Shown here in pieces: positions 1-5,918 of a stretch of DNA of 7,185 nucleotides (positions are counted from its first letter, which is position 1; every line of letters begins with the position of its first letter). The position numbers and the translations under genes were made by a program. The DNA comes from Actinomycetota bacterium (GTDB lineage Bacteria > Actinomycetota > Actinomycetes > Mycobacteriales > Mycobacteriaceae). The notes under the pieces were generated by a model, which had not been told where the DNA came from, searched no databases, and was given only the letters and a program-made list of their open reading frames with translations. The DNA is taken from assembly GCA_005787665.1 (NCBI GenBank), contig SYAB01000064.1, forward strand, positions 1 to 7,185, written 5' to 3'.

Positions 1-693
1 CTCTCCGCGAGACAGGCCAGCGAGAGCAGGGTGCGCCAGTTCGTGGCCGACGCCAGCCACGAACTGCGGACTCCGCTGGCCGCGATCCGCGGCTACACCG
101 AACTGGCCCAGCGCCGCCGGGGCGACGTGCCCGCCGACGTCGCCCATGCGATGGGACGGGTCGAGTCCGAAGCCGACCGGATGACCCGGCTGGTCGAAGA
201 CCTGCTGCTGCTGGCCCGGTTGGACTCCGGTCGTCCGCTGGACAGCGGGCCGGTGGACCTCTCGCGGCTGTGCGCCGATCTCATCAGCGACGCCCACGCC
301 GCCGGACCCGATCACCATTGGCGTCTTGACGCACCCGCCGAACCGGTTGTGGTTCCCGGCGATGAGGCCCGTCTGCATCAGGTGCTGGCCAATCTGCTGG
401 CCAACGCCCGCGTTCACACCCCGCCGGGCACCGCGGTGACGCTGAGCTTGGAACGCGGACCCGACGCGGCGGTCCTCCGGGTGTCCGACGACGGGCCGGG
501 CATTCCCGCCGACCTGCAGCCCGAGGTGTTCGAACGGTTCGCCCGCGCCGACACGGCCCGATCGCACCGGGACGGCTCCACCGGGCTCGGTCTGGCCATC
601 GCGTCGGCGGTGGTGCGGGCGCACGGCGGCCGCATCACCGTGCGCAGTGTCCCCGGGCACACCGAGTTCGAGGTCCGGCTGCCTGGGGGCTGA
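1..693 (+). CDS. tcrY: Two-component sensor histidine kinase, C-terminal part (TcrY-like), 5' end outside window
   Basis: The frame is open from base 1, so the sensor and membrane part lie to the left; 230 codons are visible. They carry a complete kinase core. The H-box SHELRTPL has its phospho-acceptor His at bases 58-60. The N-box NLLANARVHTP has its Asn at 403-405. The G1 box DDGPGIP starts at 487, the F-box is FERFARAD, and the G2 box TGLGLA starts at 580. This is the HisKA plus HATPase_c arrangement of class I kinases, which autophosphorylate on His and pass the phosphate to a response regulator, here presumably encoded just upstream. The sequence style and the neighbouring Rv3762c-like sulfatase and proXV genes suggest the orthologue of mycobacterial TcrY, partner of TcrX. 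The kinase assignment is firm; the tcrY name rests on remembered synteny and resemblance, and PrrB- or TrcS-like kinases remain alternatives. Confidence 0.93.
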   Translation, partial: LSARQASESRVRQFVADASHELRTPLAAIRGYTELAQRRRGDVPADVAHAMGRVESEADRMTRLVEDLLLLARLDSGRPLDSGPVDLSRLCADLISDAHAAGPDHHWRLDAPAEPVVVPGDEARLHQVLANLLANARVHTPPGTAVTLSLERGPDAAVLRVSDDGPGIPADLQPEVFERFARADTARSHRDGSTGLGLAIASAVVRAHGGRITVRSVPGHTEFEVRLPGG

Positions 694-762
694 CTGCCGT
701 GACCCGGCCGGCATCGGCCCGAATCGCGGTCGCGTGCCATCGAGACGGGGAACAATCCGGGA
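694..762. other. 69-bp spacer between kinase and sulfatase genes
   Basis: This short GC-rich gap separates two genes on the same strand. I see no convincing stem-loop followed by a T-run and no clear promoter hexamers, so read-through from the kinase gene into the sulfatase gene is possible. A weak purine run, GACGGGG at 744-750, lies 12 nt before the sulfatase ATG and could serve as a poor Shine-Dalgarno. In M. tuberculosis, as I recall it, lpqH occupies this position on the opposite strand; nothing like a lipoprotein gene fits here. Confidence 0.5.
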
Positions 763-2640
763 ATGGACCACAAAGCCCCGACACCGACCATCGCATCACT
801 GAACCGCGGTCACCTCGATGCGCTGCCCTTCGACGACACCGCCGATTTCGACGACGCCGACAGGGGGTTCCTGGGCGCGCTGGAACCCTGTGTGATCACC
901 GCGGCCGACGGCCGGGTGGTGTGGGACAACGACGTCTACGACTTCCTGGGTGGCGCCGCGCCGGCGTCGGTGCATCCCAGCCTGTGGCGGCAGTCGGAGT
1001 TGTGCGCCAAACAAGGGCTCTACGAAGTGGTCGAGGGCATCTATCAGGTCCGCGGCCTGGACTTATCCAATATCACCTTCGTCGAGGGCGACACCGGGGT
1101 GATCGTCATCGACCCGTTGGTGTGCACCGAGACCGCCGCGGCCGCTCTCGGCCTCTACCGGAAGCACCGCGGGGAACGCCCGGTGAGCGCTGTGATTTAC
1201 ACCCACAGCCACGTCGACCACTTCGGCGGCGTGCTCGGCGTCACCACCCAGGCCGACGTGGACGCCGGCACGGTGGCGGTCCTGGCCCCGGAGGGCTTCA
1301 TCGGCCACGCCGTGCAGGAGAACGTCTACGCCGGGACGGCGATGACCCGCCGGGCCGCCTACATGTACGGCACGGCGCTGGACCGCGGGCCCCAGGGACA
1401 GGTCGGTTGCGGCCTGGGACAGTCGCCGTCGACCGGCGAGGTGGCCATCATCGTGCCGACAGTCGACATCACCACCACTGGTGAGACACACACCATCGAC
1501 GGGGTCGAGATCGAGTTCCAGATGGCACCGGGCACCGAGGCGCCGGCCGAGATGCATTTCTACTTCCCGCGATTCCGCGCCCTGTGCATGGCCGAGAACG
1601 CCACCCACAACCTGCACAACCTGCTGACCCTGCGCGGGGCCCTGGTGCGTGACCCGCACGCGTGGTCGGGCTATCTCACCGAGGCGATCGACTCCTTCGC
1701 CGACCGCACCGACGTGGTGTTCGCCTCACACCACTGGCCCACCTGGGGCCGCGAGCGGATCGTGGAATACCTTTCCCTGCAACGGGACCTGTACGCCTAT
1801 CTGCACGACCAGACGTTGCGGCAGCTCAACCAGGGCTACACCGGGATCGAGATCGCCGAGAGTTTCGCGATGCCGCCGGCCCTCGAGCGGGCCTGGCACA
1901 CCCACGGCTACTACGGCTCGGTGAACCATAATGTCAAGGCGGTTTACCAGCGTTACATGGGCTGGTTCGACGGTAATCCCGGTCGGCTGTGGCCGCACCC
2001 GCCCGAGCAGTCCGGCCCGCGCTATGTCGCCGCGATGGGTGGTATCGACCGCGTGGTCCAGCTGGCCCGGGAGGCTTTCGATGTCGGCGACTTCCGCTGG
2101 GCGGCAACATTGTTGGATCACGCGATCTTCACCGACGAGAATCACGAAGACGCCCGCGAACTGTATGCCGACACTCTCGAGCAGCTGGCATACGGAGCGG
2201 AGTGCGCGACCTGGCGCAACTTCTTCCTCTCCGGTGCGACCGAACTGCGCGATGGCAACTTCGGCACACCGGTCAGCACCCAGGCCCCGACGATGCTCAG
2301 CCAACTCACTCCCGAGCAACTGTTCGACATCCTCGCGATCTCGGTCAACGGCCCGCGCGCCTGGGATCTGGACCTGGCACTGGACGTGAGCTTCGCCGAC
2401 CGAGCGGCCACTTACCGGGTGACGCTGCGCAACGGCGTTCTCGTCTACCGGAGGCGTCCGGCCGAACCGGAGACCGCGAGCGCGACGGTCACGCTGGCCA
2501 CCACGATGCGGCTCATCGCCGCCGCCGCGGGCGACCTCAGCTCACCGGGCCTCCAGGTCGGGGGTGACCCCGGTGCCGTGCAGGCCCTGATGGCTGTGCT
2601 GGACTCCCCGAACCCGGCCTTCAACATCATCACCCCGTGA
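763..2640 (+). CDS. Alkyl sulfatase, metallo-beta-lactamase fold with SCP2-like C-terminal domain (Rv3762c/SdsA1 family)
   Basis: This 625-residue protein matches the full length of the SdsA1/BDS1/Pisa1 alkyl sulfatase family, binuclear zinc enzymes that hydrolyse alkyl sulfate esters such as dodecyl sulfate to alcohol and sulfate. The N-terminal metallo-beta-lactamase domain (about residues 95-345) has the metal motif H148-S-H150-V-D152-H153. Further likely zinc ligands are E259 in PGTEAPAE, E278 in AENATHN and H323 in ASHHWP, spaced as in the family. An alpha-helical dimerisation region follows (about 350-490). Residues from about 510 to the end form an SCP2-like lipid-binding domain starting near QLTPEQLFDIL. 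The N-terminus has no signal peptide, unlike secreted Pseudomonas SdsA1, so a cytoplasmic enzyme is inferred. The ATG at 763 was chosen because it gives the family's length; its Shine-Dalgarno is weak. Whether primary or secondary alkyl sulfates are preferred cannot be read from the sequence. Confidence 0.93.
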   Translation: MDHKAPTPTIASLNRGHLDALPFDDTADFDDADRGFLGALEPCVITAADGRVVWDNDVYDFLGGAAPASVHPSLWRQSELCAKQGLYEVVEGIYQVRGLDLSNITFVEGDTGVIVIDPLVCTETAAAALGLYRKHRGERPVSAVIYTHSHVDHFGGVLGVTTQADVDAGTVAVLAPEGFIGHAVQENVYAGTAMTRRAAYMYGTALDRGPQGQVGCGLGQSPSTGEVAIIVPTVDITTTGETHTIDGVEIEFQMAPGTEAPAEMHFYFPRFRALCMAENATHNLHNLLTLRGALVRDPHAWSGYLTEAIDSFADRTDVVFASHHWPTWGRERIVEYLSLQRDLYAYLHDQTLRQLNQGYTGIEIAESFAMPPALERAWHTHGYYGSVNHNVKAVYQRYMGWFDGNPGRLWPHPPEQSGPRYVAAMGGIDRVVQLAREAFDVGDFRWAATLLDHAIFTDENHEDARELYADTLEQLAYGAECATWRNFFLSGATELRDGNFGTPVSTQAPTMLSQLTPEQLFDILAISVNGPRAWDLDLALDVSFADRAATYRVTLRNGVLVYRRRPAEPETASATVTLATTMRLIAAAAGDLSSPGLQVGGDPGAVQALMAVLDSPNPAFNIITP

Positions 2641-2642
2641 GC

Positions 2643-2648
2643 GAGGAG
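2643..2648 (+). promoter_or_regulatory. Shine-Dalgarno GAGGAG that decides the start of the small downstream gene
   Basis: GAGGAG lies 6 nt before the ATG at 2655 and just after the sulfatase stop codon. It favours that ATG over the in-frame GTG at 2637, which overlaps the sulfatase stop as GTGA and has no purine-rich site of its own. Confidence 0.7.
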
Positions 2649-2654
2649 CAACCG

Positions 2655-2951
2655 ATGAGCAATCACCACGTGAACATGAGCGACGACGAGAAGTCGCTGA
2701 TCGACGAGACGGCCCCGCACCGATTGGCCGAGATGGACGAGAAGGGCCTCAAGGACCTGCAGGGCCGGTTGCGCCGGGCGCGGGACAAGAACTTCGACCT
2801 GTTGCGGCGCCGGGGTGCGGCCCGGGTGGAGGCCGAGGGTGGCCGGGGCGCCGCGGAGCCGGCCAATCAGAAGAGAAGCGACAAGGTCGATGTGCTCGAC
2901 GAGGCCCTGGCCCGGGTCGACACACAACTGGAGGCCGTCCGAGGCGGGTAG
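2655..2951 (+). CDS. Small charged hypothetical protein, probably translationally coupled to the sulfatase
   Basis: This 98-residue protein has no signal peptide or membrane segment and is dominated by charged residues. An acidic start (MSDDEKSLIDETAPHR) is followed by a helical, Arg-rich block, GLKDLQGRLRRARDKNFDLLRRR. A short Gly-rich turn follows (EGGRG), then a second helix, KVDVLDEALARVDTQLEAV. The pattern suggests a small helical, possibly oligomeric or nucleic-acid-binding protein. I recall similar actinobacterial hypotheticals with the same 'ETAPHR...RLRRAR...GGRG...LDEALARV' layout, but no function. The start at 2655 was chosen for its strong Shine-Dalgarno; a GTG at 2637 would add six residues. 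The gene begins 14 bp after the sulfatase stop on the same strand, so co-transcription is likely. It converges on the SDR gene with a 25-bp GC-rich gap. Confidence 0.8.
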   Translation: MSNHHVNMSDDEKSLIDETAPHRLAEMDEKGLKDLQGRLRRARDKNFDLLRRRGAARVEAEGGRGAAEPANQKRSDKVDVLDEALARVDTQLEAVRGG

Positions 2952-2976
2952 CGGCCGCCGGGCCCGCCGCCATGGA

Positions 2977-3749
2977 TCAGGGAAACCCGCCGTCGGCGTG
3001 CAGGATCGCGCCGGTGGTGAAGCTTGAGGCATCCGACATCAGGAATAACGCCGCCCCGACGATCTCGGTCGGATCGCCGGCCCGCCCTAACGCGTAGTCG
3101 GCAAACGGATTGACGCCATCCTGCAGCCCGTCCTGCAGGCCCCAGGCCGCGCTGATCTCGGTGAGGAACGGGCCGGGCATCAGGGTGTTCACCCGGACCG
3201 TCGGACCGTAGGCCTTGGCGAGTCCCTCGGTCAGCGCGTTGAGACCCGCCTTGGCCGCGGCGTAAGGCAGAAAGGCCGGATGCGGGCGAAGCGAGCCGTG
3301 CGTGCTGACGTTGATGATGACGCCGCCGCCGTCGGCCACCATCCGTTCGCCCACCAGTGCCGACAACCGGAACGGGCCTTTGAGGTTCACATTGACGACC
3401 GTGTCGAAGAGTCTCTCGGTGACGTCGGTCAGTGATTCGTAGGTCGGGGACATCCCGGCGTTGTTGACCAGGACGTCGATCCTGCCGAAGCGCCCGTAGG
3501 TGGTCTCCACCAGGCCGTCGAGCTCATCCCAGTGTCCGACGTGAACGCCTAGGGCATGGCGCGGCGACCGGTCTCGGCCTCGATCGCGGCGGCGGTCGCG
3601 ACGCAGTTGTCGTATTTGCGGCTGGCGATCACCACGTCGGCGCCGCAACGGGCCGCCGCCAGGGCCATCTCCCGGCCCAGACCCCGGCTGCCCCCGGTGA
3701 CCAGGACCACCCGGTCGGTCAGATCGAAGAGCCGGTCGGCGAAACCCAT
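2977..3749 (-). pseudogene. Short-chain dehydrogenase/reductase (SDR), broken by a -1 frameshift
   Basis: The N-terminal part starts at the ATG at 3749-3747 and runs for 66 codons to a TAG at 3551-3549. It carries the Rossmann motif T18-G-G-S-R-G-L-G25. The rest of the protein continues without a stop in another frame from about 3551 to the TGA at 2979-2977. It has NNAG (96-99), N122, an S149-T150 pair, the Y163-x3-K167 catalytic pair and the C-terminal ILHADGGFP. Restoring one base near the CCC run (plus-strand GGG at 3552-3554) gives a continuous 257-residue classical SDR reading ...RRAMP-L-GVHVGHW..., the normal family length. These enzymes are NAD(P)-dependent alcohol/ketone oxidoreductases; the substrate is unknown. 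The position aligned with the catalytic Ser, 13 residues before Tyr, is Thr150. As written, only a truncated cofactor-binding fragment is made. A sequencing error in a C run is a realistic alternative to a true pseudogene. Confidence 0.88.
3119..3142. repeat. Imperfect 12-bp tandem repeat inside the SDR gene
   Basis: TCCTGCAGCCCG and TCCTGCAGGCCC follow each other directly and match at 10 of 12 positions. On the coding (minus) strand they give the doubled tetrapeptide LQDG-LQDG, in the loop after the active site that usually forms the substrate lid of SDR proteins. The repeat keeps the frame, so it may be a neutral four-residue insertion. Confidence 0.6.
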
Positions 3750-3754
3750 GGCCC

Positions 3755-3760
3755 TATCGT
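3755..3760 (+). promoter_or_regulatory. Probable -10 box TATCGT for a leaderless phosphatase transcript
   Basis: TATCGT fits the mycobacterial TANNNT -10 consensus. Its last T is seven bases short of the ATG at 3768, the spacing expected if transcription starts at the A of the start codon. No Shine-Dalgarno precedes this ATG, which agrees with leaderless translation, common in mycobacteria. The box lies within the 18-bp gap to the divergent SDR start codon, so any -35 element must lie inside the SDR coding sequence. Confidence 0.5.
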
Positions 3761-3767
3761 TGCACCC

Positions 3768-4394
3768 ATGCAACTGCTGCTGGTCCGTCATGCCCTGCCG
3801 TTGCGCACCGAGTTCGGTCAGGGCTCCAACCCTGAACTCGCCCCGCTGGGCTGGGAGCAGGCCCGCCGGCTGCCCGGTGCTCTGGCGCGGTTCCCGGTCA
3901 GCCGACTGGTCAGCAGCCCGCAGCTCAGGGCCTCGCAGACCGCGCAGCCGGTGGCCGCGGCGCTCGGAATGGACGCCGATATCGACGAGCGTCTCGCCGA
4001 GTACGACCGAGGGATGTCGCACTACATTCCGCTCGAGGAGGTGCGCGCCGAACGCCACGGCGACTGGGAGCGGATGGCGCAGGGTCGATTACCGGAATCG
4101 GTGGACGTCGAGGCATTCCGGGCGAGGGTGTCGGCGGGGCTGCGTGACGTCGTCGCGGCCGCCGGTCACGACGACACCGTCGTGCTCTTCAGCCACGGCG
4201 GAGTGATCAACGTGGTGCTGCACGAAGTGCTCGGGACCGCCAGACCGCTGTCATTCCCGATCGACTACGCTTCGGTGACCACGCTACGCCATTCCCGCTC
4301 GGGCGCCTTCACCGTCGGCGGTGTCAACACCATCGAGCATGTCTGGGACTTGTTGCCGCGCAACGCCACGTCGCGCAGTCGACAGGGCAGCTGA
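3768..4394 (+). CDS. Histidine phosphatase family protein (phosphoglycerate mutase-like)
   Basis: This 208-residue protein begins MQLLLVRHALP, placing the catalytic R7-H8 motif at the very N-terminus as in branch 1 of the histidine phosphatase superfamily, here RHA rather than the commoner RHG. Supporting pocket residues are R54 in SSPQLRASQTAQ, E78 in LAEYDRG (general acid/base) and the second catalytic His, H143, in FSHGG. The enzyme should form a phospho-His intermediate and hydrolyse a phosphate ester in the cytoplasm; no signal peptide is present. Substrates in this family range from sugar phosphates to lipid and nucleotide phosphates and cannot be predicted here. The start codon is fixed by the RHA motif. 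The gene probably heads a two-gene transcript with the PE-PPE hydrolase 11 bp downstream. Confidence 0.92.
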   Translation: MQLLLVRHALPLRTEFGQGSNPELAPLGWEQARRLPGALARFPVSRLVSSPQLRASQTAQPVAAALGMDADIDERLAEYDRGMSHYIPLEEVRAERHGDWERMAQGRLPESVDVEAFRARVSAGLRDVVAAAGHDDTVVLFSHGGVINVVLHEVLGTARPLSFPIDYASVTTLRHSRSGAFTVGGVNTIEHVWDLLPRNATSRSRQGS

Positions 4395-4405
4395 GAACCG
4401 GGGGC

Positions 4406-5491
4406 ATGATCAGCTTGAAAGCCACGGCGACGACGGGTCTCGTCCTCTCCACGCTGATCGCGGCCGGGGTTGCCCTGGCCGCACCGGCGGGCTCGGCCAC
4501 CGTACTCTTCGCGGGCGGGACCAGTGGCACCCTCGGCCGGCTGATCCCGGATGACCTCTTCGGCACCCGTGCGTCCTTTCTGGGCGGCGCCTACTCCGGC
4601 GATGAGTTCTCGGTGGTGGACTATCCGGCCTCGCTGTGGCCGATCACCGGGCTCTGTGATCCGGCGATCGGCACCTCGGTCGACATCGGTACGGCCCATC
4701 TCATCGCGGCGGTGAAGTCGACGCCCGGGCCGCTGGTGGTCGCGGGTGTATCGCAGGGCGCCATGGTGGTTCAGGACGCGGCGGCGGTTCTCAACGAGGA
4801 CCCGACCGTTCCGTCCAGCACCACTTTCATCATCATCGGCGACCCCAACCTGGGTGCGGGAAAGGGTCTGTACGGCATCACCCTCCCGATCCTCGACTAC
4901 ACGCCCAGACCACTTCCGGAGACGCGGTTCAGCACGCTGGTGATCGTGAACGAATACGACGGATGGGCGGATCCGATCGCGCACCCGTGGAATCTGCTCA
5001 CAGGTCTCAATGCCCTGATGGCTCTGATCTATGTCCATCCCTACGCTCACAACAGCGACCTGTCGACGGTTCCCCCGCAGAACGTCGTGACAGTCACGAA
5101 TGGACAGGGTGGGACGACGAGCACGTACTTCGTTCCCACCGAACAACTTCCGTTGACCATGCCGTTGCGCCAGCTGGGATTGCCGGCCGAATTCGTCGAC
5201 GGTGTCGATGACGTGCTGCGCCCGATCATTGACGCGGGTTATGACCGCGCGCCGACAGCGGGTCCGGTGGCGACCACCGGGAAGCGTCCGACCGCAGTGG
5301 GTGCGGTGTCGCGGCGACTCCGGGAGACGCCCACCGCCGCGTCTCGCCCCCTGGACGGGGGCACCGGGAACGCTCCTCAGATCGCAAGGACCCCGCGACG
5401 AGATGGGCCCGCGGCCCCGGCTACCGCTTCAGCGCGTACTGCAGATTCTTCTTCGCGACCCGTCGCAGCTGGAAGATCCGGCCGGCGCTGA
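4406..5491 (+). CDS. Secreted PE-PPE-domain serine hydrolase (alpha/beta fold)
   Basis: This 361-residue protein has a Sec-type signal peptide: a hydrophobic stretch from about residue 11 to 25 (GLVLSTLIAAGVALA), with probable cleavage near ALA-APA or GSA-TVL. The mature part starts TVLFAGGTSGTLG and shows the PE-PPE domain (Pfam PF08237), a mycobacterial alpha/beta hydrolase with esterase activity in studied members. The nucleophile elbow is G114-V-S116-Q-G118. The conserved YDGWADP motif gives Asp candidates D185 and D189, and VHPYAH gives His candidates H211 and H215. No PE or PPE domain precedes it, so it is the stand-alone, signal-peptide type. After about residue 275 comes a basic, Ala/Pro/Thr/Arg-rich, low-complexity tail whose last 24 codons overlap a convergent gene. 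The likely role is hydrolysis of an envelope lipid or ester outside the membrane; the substrate is unknown. GGGGG at 4400-4404 is too close to the ATG to be a good ribosome site. Confidence 0.9.
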   Translation: MISLKATATTGLVLSTLIAAGVALAAPAGSATVLFAGGTSGTLGRLIPDDLFGTRASFLGGAYSGDEFSVVDYPASLWPITGLCDPAIGTSVDIGTAHLIAAVKSTPGPLVVAGVSQGAMVVQDAAAVLNEDPTVPSSTTFIIIGDPNLGAGKGLYGITLPILDYTPRPLPETRFSTLVIVNEYDGWADPIAHPWNLLTGLNALMALIYVHPYAHNSDLSTVPPQNVVTVTNGQGGTTSTYFVPTEQLPLTMPLRQLGLPAEFVDGVDDVLRPIIDAGYDRAPTAGPVATTGKRPTAVGAVSRRLRETPTAASRPLDGGTGNAPQIARTPRRDGPAAPATASARTADSSSRPVAAGRSGRR

Positions 5492-5780
5492 CCAGCGCGG
5501 TGATCAGCCCGCCCAGCACCGCCGCCAGCAGGATCGCCACCCCCAGTGGCAGGCTCCAGTGCCACGTCAGGAAGGTGAACGGGGTCGAGACGGTGTTCTG
5601 CGTGATGAAGATCAGCAGCACGATCAGGATCAGGAAACCCAGGATCAGCGATGACCACAGCGCGGCCGTCCTGGTGAACTTGACGTCCTCGGCCTGCACG
5701 GCGGAGGGCGCTCCGGAGTCGGGCTCAGCTGCCACCGGCGGCGTCGGCTCACCCGGCGATACATTCGGTTCGCTGCTCAT
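5421..5780 (-). CDS. LapA/DUF1049-type small integral membrane protein (Rv3760-like)
   Basis: With the ATG at 5780-5778 the product is 119 residues. An acidic, Pro-rich cytosolic N-terminus (SSEPNVSPGEPTPPVAAEPD) precedes two membrane segments, ALWSSLILGFLILIVLLIF and LGVAILLAAVLGGLITALV. Between them lies the QNTVSTPFTFL loop typical of the LapA domain (Pfam PF06305). The protein ends in a basic cytosolic tail, RRVAKKNLQYALKR. In E. coli, LapA has a role tied to lipopolysaccharide assembly control; mycobacteria lack LPS, so the domain name should not be read as function. Longer in-frame starts exist at 5819 and 5915, but the upstream residues look like non-coding spacer. The position beside proX matches Rv3760 of M. 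tuberculosis as I recall it. The gene overlaps the PE-PPE gene tail to tail by 71 bp. Confidence 0.85.
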   Translation of the reverse strand: MSSEPNVSPGEPTPPVAAEPDSGAPSAVQAEDVKFTRTAALWSSLILGFLILIVLLIFITQNTVSTPFTFLTWHWSLPLGVAILLAAVLGGLITALVSAGRIFQLRRVAKKNLQYALKR

Positions 5781-5918
5781 AGGGCCATCTTGGCCTGTCG
5801 GAGGCCGCAAGGAAACCATTTGGCGGGCAACGGGACGGTAACGGGCGTGCTGCCCCAAACCGTGGCGAGGTCCCGACGGGGTGGTTAGGGTCGAGTCCCG
5901 GGCGAAAGGACTCAACAG
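5781..5918. promoter_or_regulatory. Divergent spacer between the LapA-type gene and proX, candidate promoters
   Basis: This 138-bp region must contain start signals for both flanking genes. Towards proX, TAGGGT at 5886-5891 fits the TANNNT -10 pattern and would start RNA about 20 bp before the GTG, leaving room for the Shine-Dalgarno at 5905. Towards the LapA-type gene, TACCGT on the minus strand (5840-5835) fits the same pattern. I see no good -35 hexamer for either and no clear operator palindrome, so these boxes are suggestions only. Confidence 0.35.
5905..5910 (+). promoter_or_regulatory. Shine-Dalgarno AAAGGA for proX
   Basis: AAAGGA lies 8 nt before GTG 5919 and pairs well with the 3' end of 16S rRNA. 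It supports a GTG start for proX, and the following codons give a proper lipoprotein signal peptide. Confidence 0.7.

Noticed and set aside
699..1484. Long open frame starting at GTG 699 overlapping the sulfatase
   Set aside because: Its translation is Arg/Gly/His-rich without domain motifs, and it overlaps a gene with a full set of metal-binding motifs. It is a high-GC shadow frame.
1063..1659. Minus-strand open frame opposite the sulfatase metal-binding domain
   Set aside because: It is explained by codon bias in the opposite strand; there is no start signal, no motif and no independent support.
2952..2976. GC-rich convergent gap as a bidirectional terminator
   Set aside because: It contains a short CGGGCCCG palindrome but no stem with a loop of usable size and no T-run on either strand. 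It is not enough to call a terminator.
3541..3560. Programmed ribosomal frameshifting at CCC-TAG in the SDR gene, resembling the CUU-UGA site of RF2
   Set aside because: A +1 slip on CCC-T would enter the frame AGG CGT TCA ... and soon reach TGA, not the frame that encodes the rest of the SDR. The required -1 shift lacks a slippery heptamer. A deletion or base-calling error is simpler.
4265..5146. Long minus-strand open frame (293 codons) across the phosphatase end and PE-PPE gene
   Set aside because: Its composition is Arg/Gly/Asp-rich with no recognisable motif, and it lies opposite a signal peptide and catalytic-motif gene. It is a typical antisense shadow.
5781..5915. N-terminally extended form of the LapA-type protein starting at 5915 or 5819
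   Set aside because: The added residues are unlike the family's N-terminus and would cover most of the divergent promoter spacer. The start at 5780 gives the expected small two-helix protein.
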